Shown here one piece after another: positions 18,801 to 29,814 of a stretch of DNA of 64,000 nucleotides (position 1 is the first letter of the stretch; every line of letters starts with the position of its first letter). Source of the stretch: Polytrichum commune (taxonomy: Eukaryota; Streptophyta; Polytrichopsida; Polytrichales; Polytrichaceae); contig OX485804.1 of the NCBI GenBank assembly GCA_950295325.1, positions 31,124,001 to 31,188,000 of the forward strand. The letters run 5' to 3'. Made by a program: the position numbers and the translations under genes. The notes below the pieces were generated by a model, which saw nothing but the letters and a program-made list of their open reading frames with translations, had not been told where the DNA came from and ran no database searches.

Positions 18801-19140
18801 TCCGGAGCTCAACAAAATTTAAAAACAAATCGGATTTGAACTTAAAAAATTAAAACTAAATCGGATTTGATTAAAAAAATTAAACTTTGCTTCCACAATT
18901 TGCAAGCAAGAAAGATGTGACTTGAGATTCCATTTGGTCTCAAGATTCAACCATCAACAATTCAAGAAAACACAAAGAGGCACCAAAAGAGAAATGTGAA
19001 GATTTTTCTCAAAATCTTCTTGAGGGTTGCAAGGAATTGCAAACTAAGCTTTCATACACTTGTATCACTCATTTGCTCCCACTACTGGGCCCTTCTAGCT
19101 CAGAAATACAACCAAAAATGAAAAATTTGAATACAATTGT

Positions 19141-19584
19141 TGTCAAGTATGAGGGTTTCTCTCTCCAAGCTTAAGAAACTAAAATGTCTCCTTACAAAGC
19201 TTAAGAAACTCTAAAATTCACACACAAGAGTCAAGCTATCTCTCACTCCACGAAGGGAGAATCCAAGAGTGCAAGTGGTGGAGAAAGAATGCAAAGGCTT
19301 TACTCATAATCTACTACACCATAGCCATGAGAAAGCAACAACAAGCTCTCTCTCTCTCTCTCAAAACACACTCACAAGACTTGACTTGACAACAATGGCA
19401 AGTCAAGAGGCCTTCCTCTCCATACAACCCCAATCCTATGTGGAGTTCATCCATGGAGGGGATGAACAACTAACTAGGACTCCCAATGGAGTCCGTTACT
19501 CATCCTAACACACATGGACTCCTAGTGGAGTCCATTTACTCCTAAATTGACGTGACTTAGCCCCCGATATCACCTCATGTGACG
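19141..19584 (-). repeat. 5' LTR of the methyltransferase retrotransposon
   Basis: Positions 19149-19584 match the 3' LTR core at all but three positions (all C/T) plus four extra bases in a CT microsatellite. In plus coordinates it starts 'tgtcaagt' and ends 'gtgacg'. It lacks the 107-bp outer (U5-end) segment of the other LTR, as if deleted between a retained 'tgtc' and 'aag'. Three inverted repeats recur at 19445-19467, 19477-19494 and 19516-19533. Confidence 0.85.
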
Positions 19585-19588
19585 AATT

Positions 19589-20156
19589 GGGTGTGTGTAT
19601 ACGAAAGACAAAATATTGTTGTCATCCTTGTTTGTGGGCCTAATCAATAAAAAAATAAATAAACAGGGCCTAAATATGAATTGTTGAATTGAAAAGTGCA
19701 CTAAGTGTCACCAAAGTACAGAAGAACAAATATATGAGTTTGTGTACATCAGTATGCACTCAACTTTGTTAACCCTTAAAGGACAATGCTGCCCCACGGG
19801 CTTGGTATATTTTGGGAGAATCTTGTTCAAAACTTCTACTCCATTGCACCAAATGGGGTTTTTAGAATGCCAAATCGAGCACCTTAGCAAGATTTATACT
19901 TCTTTAGAATAGAGCCTATGTAAATTAATTGATTAATCATGCTTTAAATGAATTTTAAAAGATATTTTGGGTGTGGTATCGGGAAAGCATATGTCCTTTA
20001 AGGGTTAACCAGATTCAGTATGGGTTACAATATTCTGAATTCTTTGGTGCTATTATTATAATCATCATTTACAAACCAAGGAAAAGTGTGAAATCATATA
20101 GACCAAATGAGAAAGTCCAAAAAACACTCATATACTCACTAGAAAGTTATAACTCA
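19589..20156. other. No recognisable feature
   Basis: Flanking AT-rich DNA to the right of the retrotransposon, with short frames only. 'cctttaagggttaac' occurs near 19995 and in inverted form near 19770, too short to interpret. Confidence 0.4.
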
Positions 20157-20640
20157 TGGCCACTTCACACTATAGCCGTCCAAGTTGACAGGCCGTGGGA
20201 TTGAATGGCCAACTTTGTTGAGAGTCCAAAAAAATGGGATGAAAATATAGAAATTGGAGCCTTCAGCCGGGCATAGTGTGAAGCCTCTAGAAGGCCAAGC
20301 CCAAAGTCCAAAGAAAGAAGGAGCAATCCACTTTATTCCCTGCCCGAAACAAAACCTTCAATCTAATGGCCAAGATCTTGTTAGTTTTTGATTTTTTATG
20401 AGAAAAAATCGACGGCCTCTCAACCATAGTTTGGGTTTCCATTCCCATCCAACCCAAACTTCCTTTGAGAGTTCGTCACCTTGGTCAAAAAGTATTGCCA
20501 TGTAGGCATTTTGGAGAGTGACAACATGTGGACTTTGGCCTCTAGTATGAAGGGTCGAGAGGCCAAATTCTTGGTTTCTTACAATCTGATTGGTGGAAAC
20601 CAATGGCCTCTTGACCTTTAGCCATAGTGTGAAGCGGCCC
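20157..20640. mobile_element. MITE with 'ggccgcttcacactatggc'-type ends
   Basis: The left end 'ggccacttcacactatagcc' is mirrored by the right end 'tagccatagtgtgaagcggcc'. A further internal 'gcatagtgtgaagcc' near 20271 suggests a nested or composite copy. A related segment occurs at 54900-55010. No coding potential and no clear target duplication were seen. Confidence 0.6.
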
Positions 20641-21778
20641 TTACACTGGACCAGTATACCTCTAAGTGAAAGTATGATATCAATACAAAACATCAATAAT
20701 CTCACCCCAAGAACCTACCCAACCAAAATCAGAACTATAAAACAAGGCAGAATTTGATACTTGGTAGGGATACAATATGAAAGAATGTTTGCACACTCAA
20801 GTCATTATTTGGATTCAAACGTTTATGACACCATATTGGTAATGTATTAATGTCACCCCGGCATGCTAAGGCTTAGCTGCTGCACTGTGGGTTACAAGAA
20901 GCTATTGGTTCAGCATTATAAAATAAACAATGTTCAAGCTAAATATCGTTCATTTTGCAAGAGCGGTCTAGCATAAAAGGGGCAATATGCTCTCAAAATG
21001 CCTTGCCCCACAAAGCAATGGCTGAGTTATTTGTCCAATTCAACATCATTCATCTTCTGTGTTACAATGTTTTGAAACTCAATATCGAGTTACACTCAAA
21101 ACTTACCGCTACATCGTTTATGGTGTTTAGTGCCACTCTGCATAATCATATATGTGATTACACAAAATTATAACTTCATACAAGAAGTTTCGTTGTTATG
21201 GACAATATTTAACACAAATGATTTTTTCTTGGTAAAAACTTATTTTCTTAGTAAAAAGTTGTAGTGTTCTGCAACTCTAAAATAGTAAGTGATACTAAAT
21301 ACCATGAATGGTGTAGCCTAATAGTCTTTAGCCACATCACAAAATTTTGGGGGTTAGGGTTCACAACAAATGAGGAAGAAGCACTCGTTTCCAACACCAA
21401 CTTTTCTCCAAGGTGGACAACTACGTACTTCACCACGAACATCGGTTGTATTATTCTGAGGGCTACAAATGCACTTCATTGGTTGTTGAAGTCAAAATGT
21501 TATTGATCACCACTAACCATTTTGGGCGGGCCTATGTCACTTGGAAGGGTCCAGTGAGGTTCACGAGATTTGTGGGTCAACCTAACATAAGCAACATCAA
21601 GAATAGTGAGATTGGAGTGCTTTTAGAATTATCTTTATGGAAACTTTACTCTCAAGGACAAATTCAAAGTATCATTGACAATCATTTATGTAAACTAAGA
21701 ATCCATTGTTTTTTTTGAATATCAATGTATTTTTTCTCAAATGATATAGTCACCAAGCCGATGGCCAACAGTGGCCAT
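20641..21778. other. No recognisable feature
   Basis: AT-rich DNA. A 101-codon plus frame at 21413-21718 has no recognisable domain. Nothing supportable. Confidence 0.4.
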
Positions 21779-22006
21779 CACTACACTGAATATGATATTT
21801 AATGTCACTTATTATTTAGAGTTGCACATTCCTTCGTCTTTTGACAATTGATATAATTTCTCACCAAGTAAAGATGTTAGTGTTCTATAATGTCCAAACA
21901 ACCAAGTCAACCTTCATCGTTAAAAAATGAGATGTAATGTGAACATTTATAGCATTGCGTGATTTCAAATAGTAAGTGACACTAAAATATCATATTTAGG
22001 GTAGTC
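21779..22006. mobile_element. MITE with CACTA-like ends and ~40-bp imperfect terminal inverted repeats
   Basis: The left end 'cactacactgaatatgatat' is mirrored by the right end '...atcatatttagggtagtc', and the inverted similarity runs ~40 bp with few mismatches. A second copy lies at 5265-5480, and a related left end begins at about 63908. The CACTAC start suggests a CACTA-type origin, but the last base of the right end does not fit and no clean 3-bp duplication was found. Confidence 0.65.
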
Positions 22007-23277
22007 ACTCCACATTGCAACATAAAGAAAGGCAATCTGAAGGCAAGAATGTGAAGGCAAGTTGCACTCGGGAGTTGACATACTAGGCCACTGTAGTCTA
22101 CGCCCTTTGGTTTATGCTTCTTTACCGTGTTCAGTTACAACCTTTCAATGCCGATGCTTTTTTCCTTCTTTACCCCTTTCAGTTATTACCTTTCACCCTC
22201 CTCCTTTTACTCCAACGTGACAACTTTCACCCTACTTTTTTCCTCCCCCCCCCCCCCCCAAATAAGAAAACAAGTTGGAAAGGACAATGTGCCAACCCCA
22301 TGTTTAAATCCCACCACCGTATGTAAATGAGCCATGGTTTCTAGTAGTAACAACTCCGTACATACAATAGAGTTTTCCATAAAGTCCCTCAAAGTTATCT
22401 TGGGTTTGATCCTTTTTGTGATTTTTTTAATACTATTTAGAGCTCATTAGTTCGCAGTGTGTCGGAGACTATTTTGAAAGTTGGGTGAAATTTTTGGAAC
22501 AACCTCTTGTCATTCTGAGAGAATGTCAAGATTTAATGTAAGTGTTGAGCATGGGACTTGCCACCCTCAATCCCAAGTCGACCTATGCAAGGGTGGCTTG
22601 GTCCACCCCACCCATCTTAATTGTAAAAAACCTAGTGTCGAAATCTTCAACGACTTTATTAATCAATGCTAGGGTTTTATATTATACATAAGAGAGGGGT
22701 TCATTGTTATTCAGAAGTACATTTTTATACTTATGTTAATGATTATATATGAATTTAATTTTTTAAAGTATACAGATTGTGACTTGTAATTTTATCATTG
22801 AAATTGTACATGCATTGCTTGATTTTACAAAACAAAACAATACTTGTGTATAGGGGGTTTTTAGAATATGTTGCGTACGCTTGTGCTTCTTGATTTTTAA
22901 ATCAAAGGTGCAACCCTTGGGACGTAAGTTTGCTATTTTTCTATGTTTGTTTTATTTTGAAATCATTCAACATGTTGTTAACCAATTATGAATGTTGACC
23001 ATTTGAGTTTTGTTAAAAAATTTGAAAAAATGTGATGTTCCGTCCCACTTGCATAATTATCCCATTACATGCAGAGGTGATCACAAAGGTTGTGGATCCA
23101 ACCTCACACCATCACATTGTAGTATGTTGTCAAGTTATGTTCGTCGCATCCTGCCAAAGGAGTGTATTGAATGTTTTAGTGACAAAAAGGAGGAGGAGGG
23201 AATGGAAGACAATAGGAATAGTTATGGAGTTTCTATGCATGGTTCCACATTGACTACATTGAATGTGCTCATTACTT
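22007..23277. other. No recognisable gene; poly-C tract
   Basis: A run of about 15 C residues lies at 22245-22259 after pyrimidine-rich sequence. A 129-codon frame starting at 23010 has no recognisable domain. Nothing else is supportable. Confidence 0.4.
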
Positions 23278-23500
23278 TGTGGACATTGATATATGTGAGT
23301 AATTTCCTCTTGTTTTTCCATTTATGCCCAAAAAATCCAGATTCTGAATTTTTTGCAATGCCTCCATCAATTCATTTCTCAAACCTAAATGAATTCTAGA
23401 ATTATAGTCTAGAGCATGCACGATACTTGGAATGTGGTTGCATTTTTCTTTTAAGAAATTGAATGTTGAATCTAACTACAATGTTAAAATGTCATCTCCA
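23278..23500 (+). repeat. Diverged direct repeat, copy 1
   Basis: This ~220-bp stretch resembles 25788-25992 in order and spacing. Shared phrases include 'ggacatt', 'tgtgag.aatttc', 'atttctcaaacct' and 'gaatgttgaat'. The two copies face the same way and bound ~2.3 kb, so they may be remnants of one old element's terminal repeats. Confidence 0.5.
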
Positions 23501-25787
23501 AACTCTCATGCCAAGCTTGCGGTTGTTGATTTTAAAAGTAAAATAAGGCATTCATTAAGTTGATTGCATTTTATGAACTTCCCACTCATATTATTATAAA
23601 CAAATTTGTTATTATTTATGCTAACATACCACAAATATAGGATACTAGTGGGTGCATCTCCAAATATTTTTCCAACCTCATTGCTCACATCACTGCTCAC
23701 CACTCACATGTTAGCACTCCCCACCAAATCACCATAATCTCAATTTTCAAGATCTTTCCTACAACATTAGAAAGTGTTGCTCAGTCATTTTTGAGACCAC
23801 TTGGTCACATTAAATTCAATATGTCCTCAAGCAAAGGAAAAAAATGTTTGAAATATTTAAATTTAGTATCTTGGCACTGAAACACTAAGTTTACATTTTC
23901 TCATATTTGTAGAGAATAAAATCCACGATCAATTCAACTTTTCCTTCATAAAATAAAAGGCCATAATATTGAAATAGAATGTCTCAATTCTGAGACACAA
24001 ATTTCTCCTTTTTTGTGATTTATTCTAGACCCCTAGGAAACATTGTTGGGGTCATTTGGACCCCGCTTGAATAGATTTATTTGAAATTTTTTAAAGAAGA
24101 AATGGAAAAATCGTTAGATAAAATGTCTAAGTTCCAAGAATTTATTTTTTCAAATTTTTGCAATTTTTGTAACACATTCAAACAAATTGAAAATTTGCAT
24201 AATCTTCATAGTTTTATTTTGGGTTCCAAACCAATATGTCCTCATTCTCTAGGAAATATGTGAAATTGGGTTTCTATGGAGGCTTGTACCTTTGAAGATT
24301 TTGATATTATTAGTGCATGTTTATCATAAGATGTTTATGAGCTTGATGTTTTATCACCTCCATGTACCATCCCTCCCTGGAGCGACCACAAGCAAAAGAC
24401 TTTTGAGATTATGTTTATGTTTGTTATCGCATATGTCACCGATGATGGCCCTTGAATCTATTTGTCCCTAAAAAGAAAGACATTGAAGACTATATAAGGA
24501 CGTTCGTGGTCTTTTATGATTTGTGTTGGGAAGACAATTGGTGGGGTTTCAATGAGTTCTCATTGTGTTGTCCTCTTGACACATATTTGAAAGTACTACT
24601 TCCACACCTTACTCTTTTTGCTATTTTAAATTCTCCCACTTCAGTGTATTGTGATGTTAAATTGCTTTTAGGCAAGTGCCCTAAAAAATAGGATCTACTG
24701 TGCAAATTTGAGGTTCTACATCATGATGTTTCTCCATTCAAAGACCGAATCTGAGTTTGTTTTTAGAAAGAAAAATGTAGAGAGTAAGGTGAATGTGGAG
24801 GCCTTGGAAGTTTACTTCACCCTCACATTGGCAAACATGTAGCTTATAAACAACAAAGTGCCATAGAGTGATGGTAGAGAGAAAACACATGAACCATTGC
24901 AAATCTCAATTAAGGCCCTAACAATTTTTGGATGAGTTTGTCCTTGATGCTTATGCATCTACATGTTGGTATCCTCATGCTCTCAAGATGTTTTAGGCCA
25001 CATGAATTTCTTTGTTCATTTTATTCATGGCTTGTGCAAATTGATTGACCTATCAACATTTAATTGCTAAGTGTCTCCGTTCATACTTGTCGATGTAGAC
25101 CATCTAGTTGCATACAAGGAAAACTCTTCACTCTTCAATGTCATCATATTACCATTGCGTGATATAATATCAATCGCTAGTTCGGGTGGAACTCTGGTTT
25201 AGGTAGCCTCCATCAATTCCGATGAAGAGCATGTCAAGAAGTTGTTGAGGAAAAATTGATCGATTATGTAAATTTAATCATTATCTTGATTGTTTGACAT
25301 TTGTAGCTTAAGAAGAGCACGTTTAAAATCTAACATTTACAAATTAATTTTGCAAAAAAATAATTTTGGTGTGATTTCTCCTCCAATTTTTATGGTTTAG
25401 CCTCCCTATGTAAAGGGTGTCGTTTGAATCATGGCCCAGTTAATGATGTTGGTCTCTTGCCATAGGTATAAATAAATCGTTTGTGTCACTCATTCATATA
25501 TGATGATGTGGATGGGTGCATTAAACTTCATGATTAGGCTAAGTTAGTTTATGGCTATGGAGGTGTTTGTGTGAGTGTGTGTCGTATGGTTTTGATTTTG
25601 CATTTTCATTAATAACAAAAAGGCCATTGTATTGTGTGTGCAATCGATATTTTTGCCCTATACCCATCTTCTTCATGTGCTCAAACAACTTTGTTGTGAT
25701 AATTTCTCTACAATCAAAGTGATAATAACTTCAAATTGTGTAACAATGTTTGGATAATGGGCTTCCTTTTTAATTTATTGTAATCAA
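23501..25787 (+). other. Decayed sequence between the direct repeats
   Basis: Between the two repeat copies are broken plus-strand frames, the clearest around 24450-24850 with several stops and shifts. I do not recognise a domain in them. Position between direct repeats suggests an old mobile element, but RT or integrase motifs are not visible. Confidence 0.3.
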
Positions 25788-25992
25788 TGGACATTAAATC
25801 TTGTGAGCAATTTCTCTTATACATTCATCTATGCCAAAAAATTAAAGTTTTTTCTTCTGGAATGTTGCCATTAATTAATTTCTCAAACCTTTATGAGTCC
25901 TAAAAAAATGGTCTAAAGTATGCTTAACATTTGAAATGCACTTGCAATCTTTTTTAAGTGAATGTTGAATTTAACAACAATATTTAAAGAGG
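25788..25992 (+). repeat. Diverged direct repeat, copy 2
   Basis: Partner of 23278-23500 in the same orientation, with roughly 70 percent similarity by eye over ~200 bp. No TG...CA ends could be fixed, so calling them LTRs would be over-interpretation. Confidence 0.5.
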
Positions 25993-27016
25993 CAAGAGGG
26001 CATAAAAAGGCAAAGGAAGGGGCATTATGTGGGTAGGAAGGGGGCCACCACATAAGGAGATTGATTTGACCCAACGAGACATTCAATATTTGTATACATA
26101 TCAAGCATTGGACATTGAAAATGTTGTGGCATGAAGGGTGCCTACCTCAATGTCTTCTCCCTTGGTTTTGGATCTCCCATCATGTCTCCTCTTTTTGGTT
26201 TCCTTCCCTTTCTCAGTCACCTCCACAAGATCTCCAGGTGTTTATTTGCCTTTAGTTGCATTCCCAGGTTCCTCTCCTTGTGTACCCCCTTACATGGCCA
26301 TGCCTTCCTCATCATTTGTTTTCCCCTCTTCTTGAACACCCTCATCATCTTTCACTTCTATCACATCTTTATTCTCCATTTCGACCCCCTTGTCTACCAT
26401 CACCCCACTATCCTTCTTCCCCAACTATCAAAATCCTCTCTACAACATCCATTCCCATGTAGTGGTTGAAATGGGGATTTATTGGTAAAAACCATGATTC
26501 AACTTCCTTGAAACTTTAGTATGCTAGCAAATGCCATGAAATCTTATTCGTGAGTACAAGATCTTGACATTAGGGATTGTGTCTTGGAGGGCTCTGAGTT
26601 TTTTAGGTCCATAAATCGGAAGCTTGAATTGCTAGCCAATGCAAATTGTGATTCACATCAATCCAATAAAATAAACTATTGCATTCTTCTCCCTAACATT
26701 GGGGCAAAAAGGGCATGCATTGGAATCCAATAGCCTATACGGCATATCACAAATACAAATGAAAGAGCGCGAAACCCATGGACAATTATTATGTGGTTGG
26801 AGTCACTGCCATTCTATGTCTAGTATTCTTATATAGAAATTGGAGCAAAAATTTAGAGCAACGATATATGTTTTGAAGTGTTAATTTACAAGATATAGAA
26901 TACTAGATATTGAATTTGGGATCCAACGATTGTATCCTAGTATTCTAAATCTAGGATTTAACACATTATATCATCATTCCCTCATGGGGCATGAAGCTAC
27001 AAAGCAACGAACATTT
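25993..27016. other. No recognisable gene; pyrimidine-rich patch
   Basis: A C/T-rich stretch at 26150-26460 produces long frames on the plus strand, but the translation is low-complexity (Pro, Leu, Phe, Ser). Nothing else is supportable. Confidence 0.45.
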
Positions 27017-27273
27017 TAGAACTCAATAGGACTAGAGATGAGATTGTGCAAGCAAGTTACACATACACAAAGGCATATGAACAATGTTTGGAGTGAGATG
27101 GTTTCCTCCACCCCTTGCCTTGCCCTTTATTGCTCATGGTCACCTCGGCTGCTATACACAATATGGGATAACTCCTCTCCCACTATGGACCAGCCTTGTA
27201 GGCCTATTACAACCTTATTATTCGAGTATTACATTTTTATGACTACAAGCAACCTTATGCTCTATCTTTAACA
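27017..27273 (-). repeat. 3' LTR of copia copy 1
   Basis: In element orientation it begins TGTTAAAG directly after the purine run 'cgtgggag' (27274-27281), the usual polypurine-tract-to-LTR join. It matches 31194-31387 in phrases such as 'gactagagatgagattg' and 'ttgccttgccctttattgct'. The two LTRs of copy 2 are clearly related. Confidence 0.8.
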
Positions 27274-27635
27274 CTCCCACGTTGCAAGTACTCAAAGGTG
27301 TGTAATTTTATTGAGTTTCTTAGTTTCTCAATCCTATATAGTGAGGTTCTAAAGTTGCCTATAATTTTCTTCATATTATTCGTTATCGTTTCATTCCAAC
27401 TCAAAGGATCTTCAAATATTGCCACATTTGCCCATTCCTCACCACGTTGAGGCAAAATGTGGTTTTTCCACCAATTTCCAAGTGGTCGCTTCTCCCTTGT
27501 GGGATATCGCCGCTTTTCACTCAATTTTTCAACAAAAAACGTCTTTGTTTGCCGCTCTTTCACGTGGCTCTTCAATTGTGACTCCATTATCTCCCACTCG
27601 CTCTTCGCCATCCACATATTGTCTACCGCCATCAA
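27274..27635 (-). pseudogene. Copia Pol tail: integrase-RT linker fused to the extreme C-terminus
   Basis: The reading frame has a linker with 'YPTREKRPLGNWWKNH', then 'EDPLSWNETI', the point where copia RT normally starts. It passes immediately to 'KLRNSIKLHTFEYLQ', a C-terminal-type segment next to the polypurine tract. The whole RT and RNase H region is therefore absent. The same joint is visible in copy 2 at 43380-43580. Confidence 0.65.
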
Positions 27636-27639
27636 ACAA

Positions 27640-28244
27640 AGGTGATTTGGAATATTCGTCCACCATCACCACCATTGTAGGGCCTCTATTTCTCCCACTT
27701 GGATGCATCTCTAAATTGTTTTTAATGCTCCCACTATCTTTCATAAAACAACATCATTATTTTTTATGATTCTTTGTTTCCAAACACATGAACCTATACA
27801 TCTTCGTATCTTCGCAATATCCAAAAAATATGCATTTGATTCATTTGGCATCGAATTTGGCCCTCTTCTCATCTTAAATCATCGCATATGCAAGGCTTCC
27901 AAATACACGCATGTGCGCAACGCAAGGCCGCCTCCCACTCCACATTACTTTGGGTGTAACCGAGCGCAAAACTTTCATTGGACATCGGTTTAATGTATAA
28001 ATTGCATATGCCACTGCTTCCGTTCAAAGCGATTTCTTAAATTTTTGAGCTTCAAGCAAATGCTTTGTCATTGCAACAATGCTTTGAATTGCACACTCCG
28101 CTGGTCCAATGTGTTGAGGCGTGCTCTCAATGTCGTTTTAAAATAATATTTTAAAGTCCCTTCCGCTCATCCACCGAAACACCTTGATTTCGTACTCATA
28201 CTGCGTTTCTACAAATGCTTGGAACTCCTAAACCTCTCAAACCG
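27640..28244 (-). pseudogene. Copia integrase, C-terminal part (decayed)
   Basis: On the minus strand, broken frames carry recognisable late-integrase phrases equivalent to those at 42780-43120: an 'ECAIQS..AMTKHLLEAQK'-type helix, an 'LNRCP'-type segment and a 'CVAHMRVFGS'-type segment. Stops interrupt the frame. The catalytic glutamate region is hard to place because of decay. Confidence 0.6.
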
Positions 28245-28754
28245 CTACTTTTTGCGTTTCATCGCATAAACCCAAGTCTTCCTCAAAAAATTGTCAATGA
28301 AAGTATCAAAATATTTTGCCCCTCCTACGGATGTGGTCCTCATGGGGCCACAAACACCCGAATGCACAATCTCCCATGGTTTTGTCACTAGCATTTCCGC
28401 ATTGTTGTCCCACTTTGCTGCATATTGCTTACCTTCCATGCATGGTTTGCAAACCAATGTAGTCATGGGAGGAGAGGTTTCACCTAGATTTATGCCCTTC
28501 ACCGTGCTTTGTAGTGCATAAACACTCCTCACATCCAAATGTCCGAGTTCATAGTGCCATAGTTCTACTGAATCGCATCCCGCACGTGAATGTACAAAGT
28601 CAGCCAAATTTGCTCTACATACCTCTGTGAAGGTTATTTGATACAAATTTCCTTTGTGTCGAGCTATTGTTGCCACGTTGTTGTTTACACCTCCCACAAT
28701 GCATTCGTTTACATGAAATTGCACATTCAACCCCTTCGACAAAAACTTGCTCAC
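28245..28754 (-). pseudogene. Copia GAG-pre-integrase domain and start of integrase
   Basis: A 169-codon open piece. It contains 'LWHYELGHLDVRSVYALQS', the His-containing start of the GAG-pre-integrase/zinc region, then 'CKPCMEGKQ', the paired cysteines. 'VHSGVCGPMRTTSVGGAKYF' follows, where the first catalytic Asp ('D.CGP') appears replaced by Ser-Gly. 'FDTFIDNFLRKTWVYAMK' follows. This is a clear Ty1/copia signature. The lost Asp and stops downstream show it is dead. Confidence 0.85.
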
Positions 28755-29473
28755 TAAGAGGAAGTTGGATTACTATTTCGGCACATGAAGCACATCCATG
28801 ATGCAAATTGTAGTTGTTTTGCCTCTTGTTTCAACTCCAATGACAATGGACCCCATTCCAATGGCTTTGGCCACGCTATCATCATCCAAATGCACATTGC
28901 ATGGAGACATTACCTTGTAGGTGTTGAATGCCGTCCTAAACAAAATCATGTGTTTTGTAGCTCCCGAATCTATGATTCATTTGCAAATGCTCCTCGAATA
29001 CACTTTGTGTTGCATTGCAAATGCAAATTCATCCTCGTCTTTTGCATTGTTGGCACTCTCCTTCTCTTTGTTTTTTACTTCGTAGCAAAACCCGCTTTGC
29101 TGCAATAGAAACACATCTTTATACCTTGCCGCGAAGGTGGATCGTCTGCTTTGCTTTGCAACACAATCGCCTCGTCTTTGCGTGGGGCTCCTTCTCCTTG
29201 CGCTTTGACATCTCGTGCGTCAAACGTGCCGTCACGTACTCCATCGTCAACTCCTTCATCTACATCGTCTTCAAAGTGGTGATCAAGTATTCATACAAGG
29301 CCGGTAAACTCTTGAATAGAGTCATGACGATGTCTTCCCCCCGCACGTACCTCTAAACAAGCGAGCTGATCCGCAAGCGCTTTCACCTTGTTGACGTAAT
29401 CCAATAAATCATCGCCCTCTTTCGTCTTGCATGTGAAGAACTTGCAACGCACGAAGAGGATGTTTGAAAAACT
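28755..29473 (-). pseudogene. Copia Gag C-terminus and protease region (decayed)
   Basis: Broken minus-strand frames contain a late Gag segment, a degenerate zinc knuckle near 29090-29110, and the protease active-site phrase 'IIDSGATKHMI' near 28940-28975 preceded by a stop. The matching order in copy 2 (41527-42220) supports the assignment. Confidence 0.6.
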
Positions 29474-29779
29474 CTATGTCTCGTGGATGTTACAAAGGGT
29501 CTTCCATGCCTCCGCTAGTCCTTTGTAATTATTTATTTGTGTAAGTTGGTTGTCCGCCAAATTGAGGCCAATGATGGACATGGTTTTTTTCATGAGCCTT
29601 TGGTAGTCCTTCAACACTTTGGAATCCATGTTGGAAGGTGAAGCCTTCTCAGATCTATCTAAAATGTCCCAAACGTCCATGGAAGCAAAAACCATCTCCA
29701 TTTTGAACTTCCAAAGGCTAATTTTTTCTCTTCGCAACCTGTCCATGACTCTAACCGCTTTGCTCTCAAGATATGTCAT
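29474..29779 (-). pseudogene. Copia Gag, N-terminal part
   Basis: 101 codons from ATG 29779 with the usual copia Gag layout: a 'KISLWKFKMEMVFASMDVWD' segment, a helix around 'DYQRLMKKTMSIIGLNLAD', and 'GLAEAWKTLCNIHE' at the end. The equivalent segment of copy 2 is at 41172-41456. The frame is lost further downstream. Confidence 0.75.
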
Positions 29780-29814
29780 CTTTGCTCAAAGAATGCGTTT
29801 GTGTGCTTAAAGGT

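Larger units (their letters stand above)
17907..19140 (-). other. 5' leader of the methyltransferase retrotransposon
   Basis: About 1.2 kb between the 5' LTR and Gag with no protein-coding frame of its own. It holds three 144-bp tandem repeats (18062-18490), an A/T-rich run (18535-18660), and a very GC-rich block (18683-18800) that stands out from its surroundings. A primer-binding site should lie next to the LTR, but I cannot identify it with confidence. Confidence 0.6.
7586..19584 (-). mobile_element. Ty3/gypsy-type LTR retrotransposon carrying a DNA methyltransferase and a PHD finger
   Basis: An element of about 12.0 kb, transcribed right to left. Order: 5' LTR (right), leader with 144-bp repeats, Gag, a non-coding block, Pol (protease, C5 cytosine methyltransferase, linker, RT, RNase H, integrase, PHD), 3' LTR (left). 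RT and RNase H preceding integrase is the Ty3/gypsy order. Outer ends read TGTC...GAC(A/G). The flanks carry 'aatt' at 7582-7585 and 19585-19588, a tentative 4-bp duplication that is weak evidence in AT-rich DNA. The LTR cores are nearly identical (three C/T transitions and a 4-bp microsatellite change), so insertion was recent. Five in-frame stops in Pol, plus the TGA ending Gag, make this copy probably non-autonomous. Confidence 0.9.

Noticed and set aside
18453-18815. 120-codon minus frame in the leader
   Set aside because: Translation is low-complexity, produced by the A/T run and the GC block; no domain.
19080-19140. Primer-binding site near 'tggttgtatttctgagc' (minus strand)
   Set aside because: It lies about 35 bases from the LTR end and does not clearly match a tRNA 3' end.
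26131-26469. 112-codon plus frame
   Set aside because: Pyrimidine-rich simple sequence giving a Leu/Phe/Pro/Ser-rich product, with overlapping frames of equal length.
28785-29356. Plus-strand frames of 107 and 113 codons
   Set aside because: Shadows of the minus-strand copia Gag and protease region.
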